From contig CAYHGE010000002.1 in assembly GCA_964355945.1 (NCBI GenBank), positions 1-64,000 on the forward strand: DNA of 64,000 nt, given 5' to 3'. Below, one piece after another: positions 17,751-26,660 of this stretch. The notes below the pieces were generated by a model, which worked only from the letters and a program-made list of their open reading frames with translations, made no database searches and was not told where the DNA came from. Position 1 is the stretch's first letter. The number at the start of each line of letters is the position of its first letter. Origin of the DNA: CAIVAT01 sp964355945 (GTDB taxonomy: Bacteria > Bacteroidota > Bacteroidia > Bacteroidales > FEN-979). A program made the position numbers and the translations under genes.

Positions 17751-17820
17751 GACAATTATTTCTTTTGGCCTAAGCAGTAGGATGAAAAAAATTACTGATC
17801 GCTTTTTGCGCGTAAATTTG

Positions 17821-17828
17821 TACTTTCG
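17821..17828 (+). promoter_or_regulatory. Promoter -7 element of the DUF2723 gene
   Basis: TTTG-TACTTTCG-CA context, one mismatch from TAnnTTTG. It lies downstream of the ATG at 17782, which supports the start at 17857. Confidence 0.5.
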
Positions 17829-17856
17829 CAGCGTAATTCCAGATAAACAATATTCC

Positions 17857-20800
17857 ATGAAGAATTTCCAGAAACTGAACAACATTTTTGGTTGGTTTAC
17901 TTTTCTCATTGCCTCTACGGTTTACTTGCTAACCATTGAGCCTACCGCCAGCTGGTGGGATTGCGGAGAGTATATTGCCACCGCCTTCAAGCTTCAGGTA
18001 GGGCACCCTCCCGGGGCTCCCTTATTTCAGATGATCGGCCGGTTTTTCTCGCTGTTTGCTTTCGGCGATGTGTCGCATGTCGCCATGATGGTCAATGCCA
18101 TGTCGGGGCTTTCAAGCGGATTTACCATTTTATTCCTGTTCTGGAGTATTGTTTTGTTTGCTAAAAAACTGGTCGCTCCCAATGGTGAAATGACCAGCGG
18201 CCAGATGTTTACAGTTTTTGCATCAGCATTCGTCGGTGCCATGACTTACACGTTCAGCGATACGTTTTGGTTTTCAGCCGTGGAGGGTGAAGTTTATGCA
18301 ATGTCCTCGTTTTTTACAGCCATATCCTTTTGGGCGATCCTGAAATGGGAAGAAGTTGCAGATGAAAAGCACTCCTACCGCTGGCTTGTGCTGATCGCTT
18401 TCCTCATGGGACTGGCGATCGGGGTTCACCTTCTCAACCTGCTTGTCATCCCTGCGACATGCATGGCGTATTACTATAAAAAATTCCAGAAACCGACCAA
18501 AACAGGGATGCTGATCACATTCCTGGTCTCCATATTGATTTTGGCTTTCGTCATGTTTCTCATCATTCCGGGGATGGTACAACTCTCAGGTAAATTTGAA
18601 TTGTTGTTTGTCAATGGATTTGGAATGCCGTTCAATACCGGAACCATTATTTACTTCCTCCTCCTGATCGGATTAATTATCTGGGGCCTCCATTATACCA
18701 GGAAAAAGGGGAAAACAATATTGAATACCATCATTCTCTCTTTTACATTCATTTTAATTGGATATTCTTCCTTTTTAATGCTGGTGATCCGCGCCAATGC
18801 CGACACCCCCATTAATGAAAATGCGCCGAAAGACGCTGTCAGTTTGCTTTCATACCTGAATCGTGAGCAATACGGAGATTTCCCGATCGCTCACGGACAA
18901 TACTATAATGCCCCGATCGTCGATTATGCCGACGGAAATCCTGTTTATCAGAAAGACGAAAAGACCTCCCGGTACATTATTGTTGATAACAGAAAAGGAA
19001 CCGTTCCGGTTTGGGATCCTAAATTCACCACCCTGTTTCCCAGGATGTGGAGCAATCAGCGAAGAGGTTCGGCCGATTTTTATAAGAAATGGGGCGGCGA
19101 AGGAGTCCCTGTTGAAGTTACTTCCCAGGATGGAAAAGTTGAAACATTGAACCGCCCCACCTTTGGTGAGAACCTGAAATATTTTTTCTCCTACCAGATC
19201 GGACACATGTATATCCGCTACTTTATGTGGAATTTTGCAGGAAGGCAAAATGATGTGCAGGGTTTTGGCAGCCTTGAAGAAGGAAACTGGATCAGTGGAA
19301 TTCCATTTGTTGATAAGATGAGGCTTGGAAATGACCAGACCAATCTGCCCGACAGCAAGAAAAACCGGGCAACCAACAAGTATTATTTTCTGCCACTTAT
19401 CCTCGGGCTCATTGGATTTATCTTCCATGCAGGGAGGGATTTCAAAAACACAGTCATCATCTCCCTGCTCTTCATCATGACCGGACTTGCCATCCTTGTT
19501 TACCTCAATCAGCAGCCGTATGAGCCACGTGAACGGGATTATGCTTATGCCGCATCATTCTATGCGTTTTCAATATGGATCGGACTGGGGCTTATTCCGC
19601 TGATCAACTATCTGAAGAAAAAACTCAGCGAAAATATCTCCGTTGCTGTTGTTTTTGGATTGTGCCTCCTGCTGGTACCCGGTATCATGGCCAAAGAAAA
19701 CTGGGATGATCATGATCGCTCAGGTAAATATGCCTGCCGTGACTTTGCAGCCAATTACCTGAATTCCTGCGATCCGCAAGGAATTTTATTTACCAATGGC
19801 GACAACGACACTTTCCCGTTATGGTATGATCAGGAAGTTGAAGGTATTGGCACCGATGTGCGTGTGGTAAACCTGATGCTGGCCTCTGGCCCCTGGTATA
19901 TCAATCAATTGTATAAAAAGGCATACAATTCAAATCCGATCCCGCTCACCCTGAGTCAGGATCAATACCGCCAGGGAACAAATGATATCATTCCTTTTTA
20001 CGATATAGGCATCACTGGTTATGTGGAATTAAAGGACATGATAGATTTCATTAAAAGTGATGATCCTCAGACTTTTATCCCTCTTCAGAACGGAGATAAA
20101 ATGAAGTTCTTTCCCTCAAAAAAAGTGAAAATCACGGTTGATTCAGCTGCCTGTGTAAAGTATGGAATCGTACCCAAACACCTTCACGGGAAAATGGTGG
20201 ATTCAATTTGCTGGACCATCCGTACAAATCAGCTTTATAAAAATGACCTGATGCTGCTGGATTTGCTTGCATCAAACAAATGGGAACGCCCGATCTATTT
20301 TGCTGCTCCGTCAAGTGTGAATCATTGCGTGGCGATAGATTCATTCTGCCTGGTGCAGGGATGGGTGTATAAGTTCATGCCGGTCAAGGCCAATGAGGCT
20401 GATTATATCCAGGGAATGGGAGGGGTGGATGCAATAACTTCGTACAACATCTTAAAAGACAAATGTGCCTGGGGTAACCTGAATGATCCCCATGTTTATG
20501 TTGATCCGGAAAGCCTGAATAACTCTGTGCGGCCAAAGACCAACTTCATGAGGGTGGCCCAGGCGTTGCAGGAACAGGGGAAAAATAAGGAAGCAGTTGA
20601 AATGCTCGACATTTATATCAAGTATTTCCCTGATTCAAAGGTCCCTTACGACATGTACATGCTTCCTTATGCAGAAATCTATTATAAGGCCGGTGCTCCG
20701 GAAAAGGCAAACAAACTTGTAGAGCGGGTTGCTGAAATATGCAGTCAGAACCTTGATTACTACTACTCATTCTCGCCTGAACACACCCAGTATTTTGAAC

Positions 20801-20925
20801 AGGATGTTCAAACTTCACTTGGAATCATAAAGCGAATGTCGATGGTTGCTACTCAGAATAATCAACCTGTGCTTGCGGCAAAAATGGATACTTTGTTTAA
20901 TAAGAAGATCAAGGGATTCAATTGA
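17857..20925 (+). CDS. DUF2723 multi-pass membrane protein (GT-C-like)
   Basis: 1022 aa from the ATG at 17857; the ATG at 17782 lies upstream of the likely promoter. About ten hydrophobic helices fill residues 10-330 and 500-620, separated by a long soluble part, and a soluble C-terminal region (about 880-1020) has TPR-like helices. The first loop holds TASWWDCGEYI (Asp35, Glu38) and VGHPPGAP, the conserved acidic motif of DUF2723 proteins. This family is viewed as GT-C-fold glycosyltransferases related to protein O-mannosyltransferases, acting from a lipid-linked sugar at the periplasmic face; activity here is inferred. YEPRERDYAYAASFYAF is another family signature. It lies upstream of lgt in an envelope region. 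Confidence 0.88.
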   Translation: MKNFQKLNNIFGWFTFLIASTVYLLTIEPTASWWDCGEYIATAFKLQVGHPPGAPLFQMIGRFFSLFAFGDVSHVAMMVNAMSGLSSGFTILFLFWSIVLFAKKLVAPNGEMTSGQMFTVFASAFVGAMTYTFSDTFWFSAVEGEVYAMSSFFTAISFWAILKWEEVADEKHSYRWLVLIAFLMGLAIGVHLLNLLVIPATCMAYYYKKFQKPTKTGMLITFLVSILILAFVMFLIIPGMVQLSGKFELLFVNGFGMPFNTGTIIYFLLLIGLIIWGLHYTRKKGKTILNTIILSFTFILIGYSSFLMLVIRANADTPINENAPKDAVSLLSYLNREQYGDFPIAHGQYYNAPIVDYADGNPVYQKDEKTSRYIIVDNRKGTVPVWDPKFTTLFPRMWSNQRRGSADFYKKWGGEGVPVEVTSQDGKVETLNRPTFGENLKYFFSYQIGHMYIRYFMWNFAGRQNDVQGFGSLEEGNWISGIPFVDKMRLGNDQTNLPDSKKNRATNKYYFLPLILGLIGFIFHAGRDFKNTVIISLLFIMTGLAILVYLNQQPYEPRERDYAYAASFYAFSIWIGLGLIPLINYLKKKLSENISVAVVFGLCLLLVPGIMAKENWDDHDRSGKYACRDFAANYLNSCDPQGILFTNGDNDTFPLWYDQEVEGIGTDVRVVNLMLASGPWYINQLYKKAYNSNPIPLTLSQDQYRQGTNDIIPFYDIGITGYVELKDMIDFIKSDDPQTFIPLQNGDKMKFFPSKKVKITVDSAACVKYGIVPKHLHGKMVDSICWTIRTNQLYKNDLMLLDLLASNKWERPIYFAAPSSVNHCVAIDSFCLVQGWVYKFMPVKANEADYIQGMGGVDAITSYNILKDKCAWGNLNDPHVYVDPESLNNSVRPKTNFMRVAQALQEQGKNKEAVEMLDIYIKYFPDSKVPYDMYMLPYAEIYYKAGAPEKANKLVERVAEICSQNLDYYYSFSPEHTQYFEQDVQTSLGIIKRMSMVATQNNQPVLAAKMDTLFNKKIKGFN

Positions 20926-20981
20926 TCACGACAGGAGATTTTTCTGTCTGATAGTGTAAACCTGTAATAGCCTGCACCAAT

Positions 20982-21791
20982 ATGCTAATGCTTAATGTAG
21001 TTTGGAATCAGAGTCCGGAAATTTTTGAAATCGGCGGATTTGCTGTCAGGTGGTATGGGCTTTTTTTTGCACTCTCTTTCTTTTTTGGCTACCTGATCAT
21101 GCTGAGATTTTTTGCCAAAGAAGACGTTCCTGTTAAATTACTTGATGAACTTACAACGTACATGATCCTGGGTACCATCATCGGAGCGCGTCTGGGGCAT
21201 GTCTTTTTTTACGAACCAGCCTGGTACCTCGCTCATCCGTTGAGCATACTAAAAGTTTGGGAAGGAGGCCTGGCGAGTCATGGAGCCGGGATCGGAATCG
21301 TGACTTCCATTCTTATCTTTTCTAAAGTACGAAAGAAACCATTCCTTTGGGTGATGGACAGGATTGTGATCGTTGTTGCACTTGCTGCTTTTCTTATCCG
21401 CATGGGCAACCTTATGAACTCAGAAATTTATGGATTGCCCACAACACTTCCCTGGGGCTTCATGTTCTTAAAGTCAACAACTCCTTCTGATGGCTTGGTG
21501 CCACGTCATCCCACACAAATTTATGAAGGATTGTGTTACCTGGCAAGTTTCTTCATCCTTTACCGGTACTATTATGCAAAAGATGGAAAGCCATCTCCCG
21601 GCTTTTTGTTTGGCCTCTTTCTGATCCTCATCTTCGGAGTGCGCATTGTGATTGAATTCGTCAAGGAACCCCAGGTTGGTTTTGAACAGGATATGTATCT
21701 TAACATGGGGCAGATGCTGTCGATCCCTTTTGTCCTTGCAGGATTGTTCCTGGTTTATCGATCCTTCAGGCGGGAAAGTCAGGCGTTGTAA
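20982..21791 (+). CDS. lgt: Prolipoprotein diacylglyceryl transferase
   Basis: 269 aa inner-membrane enzyme that moves a diacylglyceryl group from phosphatidylglycerol to the lipobox Cys of prolipoproteins. Seven hydrophobic helices are visible. Family motifs are present: VRWYGLFFALSF, GARLGHVFFYEP, GGLASHGAGIG (with the conserved His) and RMGNLMNSEIYG (the Lgt signature with the essential Arg), and HPTQIYE near the end. The last 26 bp overlap the 3' end of the convergent glycosyltransferase gene. Confidence 0.97.
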   Translation: MLMLNVVWNQSPEIFEIGGFAVRWYGLFFALSFFFGYLIMLRFFAKEDVPVKLLDELTTYMILGTIIGARLGHVFFYEPAWYLAHPLSILKVWEGGLASHGAGIGIVTSILIFSKVRKKPFLWVMDRIVIVVALAAFLIRMGNLMNSEIYGLPTTLPWGFMFLKSTTPSDGLVPRHPTQIYEGLCYLASFFILYRYYYAKDGKPSPGFLFGLFLILIFGVRIVIEFVKEPQVGFEQDMYLNMGQMLSIPFVLAGLFLVYRSFRRESQAL

Positions 21792-22869
21792 CTGCCTTGA
21801 TTTGTTCTTTAAGGAATTTGTAGTCACTTTTGATAACCATCCCCGGGTAATTCACAGACATTTCAATGGCATAAACCAGGTCAAAATCGTCCTGCCTCAT
21901 GGAGAAATAGATTTTCTTTTCCATCAGATATCTGGCGAGGTACTCCTGTTCGGTTTGACCCGGGGTTGGAATGAAAATCGCTCTTTTTCCCAAAGTCGCC
22001 ATATCCATGATGCTTGAGTAACCTGACCGGCAAACAACCATAGCCGACTTGTTGATCAATTCACTCAACCGTAGTGAATTAAGATGTGAAAACAGATGTA
22101 TCCGCTCATCCAGGATGTAGGCTTCATCCGATTCCGGCATTCCACGAACCATGGCTACCTGCATGTTCAGGTTGACAAGTTGAAGGAGAATTTTATCTTC
22201 GAGAATGGTCCTTTGTGGCTCCGGGCCGGAAAGCATGACCAACAGGTCGAATTCAGGCGGAACATTTTTAAGGTAACGCTCACTTACATCTGAAAAACGG
22301 GAGAGGAGCCCGATGTATTCAGCATTTCCCGGTAGTTTCCGGGGATGAGACAATTCACCTGCAAGCCCCCGGTGAGGCTCAAAATCGGGAATCCAGCATG
22401 CTTTGTACTTTTTAATGAACCAGTAATTGACCGAATTCAGAAAACCCTGAATGAATTTCAGGTTACCTGGTACCTGTATGTTCAGCTGGTGAGTGATAAA
22501 GACTGAAGGTGTGCTGTTGCTCCAGCAGCCATACCTGTTGTCTGAAATTATAAGAGCTGGCTGAACTTTATCTGTGATTTTTTTTAATGTCCGGTGATCA
22601 TGCCAGATACCATATAGCAAGGCTGGAAGAAGCTTTGACATTTTAAGTGCAATCCGGTTGGTTTTGGGATAATCGATGGCTACACCGGGAAATTCAATGA
22701 CATTGATTTGAGGATACTCTTTTCTGATAAATTCCAATGGCCTGCCACCAGCTGCAACCACAACTTCAAAACCGAGGTCCATGAGGCAGGAAATAACCGG
22801 AATACAGCGTGTTGCATGGCCGATTCCCCAATCCAACGGACAAACGAGTGCTTTTTTCTTCACCACCAT
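21766..22869 (-). CDS. MurG-like glycosyltransferase (GT-B fold)
   Basis: 367 aa. The N-terminus KALVCPLDWGIGHATRCIPV has the GxGHATR loop of GT-B enzymes such as MurG and related UDP-GlcNAc transferases; the C-terminal domain has MVVCRSGYSSIMDMATLGKR and FIPTPGQTEQEYLA, the donor-binding region with the conserved Gln/Glu. Acceptor and sugar are unknown; a cell-surface glycan or glycolipid is plausible. It is not MurG itself, since the domain lengths and genome context differ. It stands alone on the minus strand, with its 3' end overlapping lgt. Confidence 0.8.
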   Translation of the reverse strand: MVVKKKALVCPLDWGIGHATRCIPVISCLMDLGFEVVVAAGGRPLEFIRKEYPQINVIEFPGVAIDYPKTNRIALKMSKLLPALLYGIWHDHRTLKKITDKVQPALIISDNRYGCWSNSTPSVFITHQLNIQVPGNLKFIQGFLNSVNYWFIKKYKACWIPDFEPHRGLAGELSHPRKLPGNAEYIGLLSRFSDVSERYLKNVPPEFDLLVMLSGPEPQRTILEDKILLQLVNLNMQVAMVRGMPESDEAYILDERIHLFSHLNSLRLSELINKSAMVVCRSGYSSIMDMATLGKRAIFIPTPGQTEQEYLARYLMEKKIYFSMRQDDFDLVYAIEMSVNYPGMVIKSDYKFLKEQIKAVTTPDFPA

Positions 22870-22891
22870 AACAATTCACACCTATTCAGAC

Positions 22892-22899
22892 CAAATTTA
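22892..22899 (-). promoter_or_regulatory. Promoter -7 element of the glycosyltransferase gene
   Basis: On the minus strand TAAATTTG, 22 bp upstream of the ATG; matches TAnnTTTG. Confidence 0.5.
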
Positions 22900-22951
22900 T
22901 ATTAAAATTCACTCCAATTAAAGAAAAGTTATTCACACTGGTTCAACTTTT

Positions 22952-23443
22952 ATGAACGAATACGATAAAGCACCAGAAAAGGCAGGTATGGTTTCAGAAA
23001 AATTAATTTACCAGATCGGGTTGACCCTGATTCCAGGGGTTGGTGATGTACTTGGCAGGAAACTGGTGACTCTTTGCGGAAGCGCAGAGGCAGTGTTCCG
23101 CGAGCCGAAGCAACACCTGCGAAAAATGCCGCGCATNNNNNNNNNNNNNNNNNNNNNNNNNNNNNNNNNNNNNNNNNNNNNNNNNNNNNNNNNNNNNNNN
23201 NNNNNNNNNNNNNNNNNNNNNNNNNNNNNNNNNNNNCAGGGAATTCAGCGCAATATTTTTATTGAATTAACCCCGGATGAAGAGAAAATCATTGCGATAC
23301 TTAAGCAAAACGGACATTTAGGGATCGATGAATTATGCATATACGCAGAAAGCCCGATGAGCAGGGTGTCTGCCTCCTTGCTTAATCTTGAATTTGAAGG
23401 AGTTGTCAAATGTATGCCCGGCAAGGTCTATTCCCTGCTGTAA
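22952..23443 (+). CDS. dprA: DNA-processing protein DprA, interrupted by an assembly gap
   Basis: DprA binds single-stranded DNA and loads RecA during transformation. The visible N-terminus (about 62 residues) contains IYQIGLTLIPGVGDVLGRKL, the SAM-like/helix-hairpin start of DprA. The visible C-terminus after the gap (TPDEEKIIAILKQNGHLGID, then MSRVSASLLNLEFEGVVKCM) is the winged-helix domain. The Rossmann core, about 200-250 residues, is missing inside the 100 N. The two parts happen to be in the same frame across the N run, but that run is surely a placeholder. The start could also be the ATG at 22988. Confidence 0.88.
   Translation: MNEYDKAPEKAGMVSEKLIYQIGLTLIPGVGDVLGRKLVTLCGSAEAVFREPKQHLRKMPRXXXXXXXXXXXXXXXXXXXXXXXXXXXXXXXXXXQGIQRNIFIELTPDEEKIIAILKQNGHLGIDELCIYAESPMSRVSASLLNLEFEGVVKCMPGKVYSLL
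23137..23236. other. Assembly gap of 100 N inside dprA
   Basis: Exactly 100 unknown bases. A normal DprA of about 365 aa would need several hundred more bases here, so the true gap is larger and later coordinates are nominal. Confidence 0.98.
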
Positions 23444-23567
23444 CCCATATTTTCCATATTTTTGGCCCTCGATTCTACTGAAAACGAAACCCGCATGACG
23501 GTTAAATTTTTTACCGCTGTAATATTTTATACTTTTACAAAAAGAATTAACCCCCTTATTCTCAAAC

Positions 23568-24476
23568 TTGGAAGGAATTGTTGTTAAATCGACCGGAAGC
23601 TGGATCATCGTTCGCATGGAGGATGGAACAAGGCTTGATTGTAAGTTGAAAGGGCAGTTCCGTATGCAGGATATTAAGCACACGAACCCGGTTGCCATTG
23701 GTGACAGGGTGAAAGTTGAGCTTATACAAGGGGACAGCCATGGGATGATCACCCAAATCAGCGTACGCGACAACTATATTATCCGTAAAGCAACAAAACT
23801 TTCAAAAGTTTCTCATATTATTGCTGCGAACCTTGATCATGCGTACTTAATTGCAACCCTGGCCCAGCCCCGTACTTCGAATGGATTTATTGACAGGTTT
23901 CTTGTTACTGCAGCTGCCTACTACATTCCTGCCAGTATCATCTTTAATAAAATTGACTTATACAACCAGGAGCTTCTGGATATACTTGATGAGCTGACCT
24001 ATATCTACGAAAATGCGGGTTACCGGTGTTATCGTACTTCTGCATTACATGGTGATGGAGTGACGCAGATCAGAGAACTGCTCCGGGATAAAGTAAGTCT
24101 CTTTTCAGGCCATTCAGGAGCAGGAAAATCGGCACTGATCAAGGCGATCGACCCTGCTTTAAACCCCCGGGTAGGTATTTTGTCTGAAGTGCATAAAAAG
24201 GGGATGCACACCACCACGTTTGCTGAAATGTATGAGCTTGCCAGCCGGGGTTTCATTGTTGATACTCCGGGAATCAAAGAATTCGGACTGATCGATTTTG
24301 ATAAAACTGAAATTCCAAGATGTTTTCCTGAAATGGACAGACTGCTGCCATTTTGCCAGTATAAGAATTGCTCCCACACCCATGAACCGGGGTGTGCTGT
24401 TAAATCAGAGCTTGAAAATGGTTCGGTAAGTGTTCTACGTTACAATTCATATATCAGCATACTTAATGATAGCTAA
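23568..24476 (+). CDS. rsgA: Ribosome small-subunit-dependent GTPase A
   Basis: 302 aa from a TTG start. No ATG lies in frame between the upstream stop (23520-23522) and this TTG, and the N-terminus EGIVVKSTGSW aligns with the usual RsgA start (an OB fold), so TTG is taken as genuine. RsgA checks late 30S assembly. The GTPase is circularly permuted: NKIDLY (G4) precedes GHSGAGKS (G1) and DTPGIKEFG (G3). A zinc site with Cys/His (CQYKNCSHTHEPGC) ends it. It overlaps the next gene by 11 bp. Confidence 0.95.
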   Translation: MEGIVVKSTGSWIIVRMEDGTRLDCKLKGQFRMQDIKHTNPVAIGDRVKVELIQGDSHGMITQISVRDNYIIRKATKLSKVSHIIAANLDHAYLIATLAQPRTSNGFIDRFLVTAAAYYIPASIIFNKIDLYNQELLDILDELTYIYENAGYRCYRTSALHGDGVTQIRELLRDKVSLFSGHSGAGKSALIKAIDPALNPRVGILSEVHKKGMHTTTFAEMYELASRGFIVDTPGIKEFGLIDFDKTEIPRCFPEMDRLLPFCQYKNCSHTHEPGCAVKSELENGSVSVLRYNSYISILNDS

Positions 24477-25131
24477 ACAGTTAATAACCAGTCATGTAGT
24501 TCCGGTAGAAATTTCAGATACAGGAGCATTTGCCTTACTTCAGATGGAAGAGGCCCGGCTTTCGCACTTACCTGTTGTAGATGGCGCAGGGTTTATCGGC
24601 CTGATCACCGATAAGTCTATCCTGGCTGCCGAGGACCCGGAAAAGGAGATAGGTGGAAATAATTACACGCTGATAAATGCAGCTGTCACTGAGCAACAAC
24701 ACCTTTATGAAGTCATTAAAATATTTTCGACCCTGAACCTGAGTTTGTTGCCGGTTGTTTCTGAGAAAAATAAATACCTGGGAGCGATTGTACTCTCAAC
24801 AGTGGTGCATGCCCTTGCAGAATTGGTAGGACTGCATGAGCCAGGAGGGATCATCGTTCTGGAAATCAATGATAAAGATTATAGCCTCGCTGAAATTGTA
24901 GATGTTGTAGAGTCTAACGATGCAAAGATACTCAGCTGTTTTGTGACTTCTCTGCGCGATTCCACCAAACTTGAGGTGACAATCAAGTTAAACCGGATGG
25001 AAATCGGTCCGCAACTCCATGCGTTTGCCAGGTTAAATTACTTCGTAACCTCCTCCTGGTCAAAAGAAGACTCCTACAGTGAGGGCCTGAAGGATCGTTT
25101 CGATGCTTTGATGAATTACCTGAGCATCTGA
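24466..25131 (+). CDS. CBS-domain protein with ACT-like C-terminus
   Basis: 222 aa from the ATG at 24466, which overlaps the end of rsgA; the longer reading at 24430 overlaps it more. Residues 1-125 form two CBS motifs (LSHLPVVDGAGFIGLITDKS, then LSLLPVVSEKNKYLGAIVLS), a pair that usually binds adenine nucleotides. Residues about 135-210 (GIIVLEINDKDYSLAEIVDV, then LRDSTKLEVTIKLNR) look like an ACT domain. Probably a cytoplasmic sensor; ligand and target are unknown. Confidence 0.85.
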   Translation: MIAKQLITSHVVPVEISDTGAFALLQMEEARLSHLPVVDGAGFIGLITDKSILAAEDPEKEIGGNNYTLINAAVTEQQHLYEVIKIFSTLNLSLLPVVSEKNKYLGAIVLSTVVHALAELVGLHEPGGIIVLEINDKDYSLAEIVDVVESNDAKILSCFVTSLRDSTKLEVTIKLNRMEIGPQLHAFARLNYFVTSSWSKEDSYSEGLKDRFDALMNYLSI

Positions 25132-25134
25132 GCA

Positions 25135-26592
25135 ATGAGTCACTTGTGGTACTTCAGGTGGATTGTATTCAGTGCATTTTTCTTTGTCACTTCCTTCTTG
25201 AATAGCCGACAGGCATCGGCATACAGTATTCCTGATCATAACGACCAGGAAAGGATGCCAGATACGATCATCATCAACCAGATCTGCATTTATGGAAATA
25301 TCCTTACAAAAAGCGGAATCATCCTGAGGGAGTTGAATTTCAGGGAACAAGACACACTTTCGCTTGCCCGACTTGCAGAATTGCTTAAAACCAGCCGTCA
25401 GAATATATTTAACACACGTCTGTTTAATTTTGTGACAATTGAAGCCTTTCCTACCGAAAACCAGTGTTACATTGATGTAAGAATTGATTTGGCCGAGCGA
25501 TGGTATACCTGGCCAATTCCATTTTTTGAAATATCTGACCGTAATTTTAATGTGTGGTGGGAATCAAAAGATTTCCAGAAACTCACTTATGGAGTCGATT
25601 TTACCTTCTTCAATGTGCGGGGGAGGAACGAAACATTGAAGATTCTTACACATTTCGGTTATAACCAGAAGTTTGGTTTTGTTTATAAGATGCCATATCT
25701 CAATTCCAGGAAAACGATTGGCATCGCTTTCGGCGCCGCCCTGGAGTTGAGTCATGAATTGCCGGCTCTAACCATAAATAACGAGCCTGTCTATTTCCGG
25801 AGTAATTCGGCCTATCTGAAAAAATTGATAAACTGGTCGGGGGAACTACTCTTCAGGCCTGATTTTTATAGTACACATACTTTCCGCATGGGATATTCCT
25901 ATTATGATTTTGACTCTTCAATCAGGAAAATTCCTGGCTTTGTTATTAAAGATTCTGATATACAGCAATTTGCAACTTTTACTTACCTTTATAAAAACGA
26001 CCATCGTGATGTTCAGTACTACCCGCTGAAAGGGTATTGTCTGGAATTTGAACTGAATCATTCGGTTCCTTACACAACCGCATATAACAGTTATGTGCGG
26101 ACAAGCCTGAGGATCTTTCTGCCATTGATTAACAGATGGTTTCTGGCAACCGGCCTTTCAGGAAAATTGAGTTTTGAAAAAGACCAACCATATTACCTTC
26201 AGCGCGGGTTGGGTTATAAGCGGGATTATGTGCGGGGATATGAATATTATGTAGTTGATGGTCAGCATTATGTATTGTGGAAAAACAATCTGAAATTTGC
26301 ATTGCTACCTCCTCGTGTTGGTAAACTCAGTTTTCTGAGTAGTCCCAAATTCAACACTATTCCGATTGCGATATATCTCAATGCTTTTGTGGATATGGGC
26401 TATGTGTATAATTATCCGGAATCATCTCCCACAATCATTGATGATGGTAACACTCTGGAGAATAGCTTCTTGATTGGATATGGTTTTGGGCTTGACATGG
26501 CAACCTACTACGATGTGGTTGTTCGCCTTGAAGTTTCAATTAACCGGATGGGGCTGCCGGGAATTTATTTGCATTTTGTCGCACCCATATAA
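25135..26592 (+). CDS. Short Omp85/BamA-type outer-membrane protein
   Basis: 485 aa. The hydrophobic N-terminus (about 5-30) is a signal sequence. One POTRA-like domain (about 45-120, IIINQICIYGNILTKSGIIL) precedes a 16-strand-type barrel (about 150-485) with a conserved RGYEY motif (YVRGYEYYVVDGQHY) matching the VRGY/F signature of the Omp85 barrel loop. Only one POTRA is present against five in BamA, so it is more like TamA or patatin-type Omp85 relatives. It starts 3 bp after the CBS gene. The cargo is unknown. Confidence 0.85.
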   Translation: MSHLWYFRWIVFSAFFFVTSFLNSRQASAYSIPDHNDQERMPDTIIINQICIYGNILTKSGIILRELNFREQDTLSLARLAELLKTSRQNIFNTRLFNFVTIEAFPTENQCYIDVRIDLAERWYTWPIPFFEISDRNFNVWWESKDFQKLTYGVDFTFFNVRGRNETLKILTHFGYNQKFGFVYKMPYLNSRKTIGIAFGAALELSHELPALTINNEPVYFRSNSAYLKKLINWSGELLFRPDFYSTHTFRMGYSYYDFDSSIRKIPGFVIKDSDIQQFATFTYLYKNDHRDVQYYPLKGYCLEFELNHSVPYTTAYNSYVRTSLRIFLPLINRWFLATGLSGKLSFEKDQPYYLQRGLGYKRDYVRGYEYYVVDGQHYVLWKNNLKFALLPPRVGKLSFLSSPKFNTIPIAIYLNAFVDMGYVYNYPESSPTIIDDGNTLENSFLIGYGFGLDMATYYDVVVRLEVSINRMGLPGIYLHFVAPI

Positions 26593-26623
26593 CAGTGTAT
26601 GGCTCTCCAATTGAAATTAGCTG

Positions 26624-26631
26624 TACCTTTG
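26624..26631 (+). promoter_or_regulatory. Promoter -7 element of nadK
   Basis: GTACCTTTGCAC context, with TACCTTTG matching TAnnTTTG, 29 bp upstream of the ATG. No -33 TTTG at the standard distance. Confidence 0.55.
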
Positions 26632-26660
26632 CACGCTTATTTTGAGAAACCTGAGATTTC

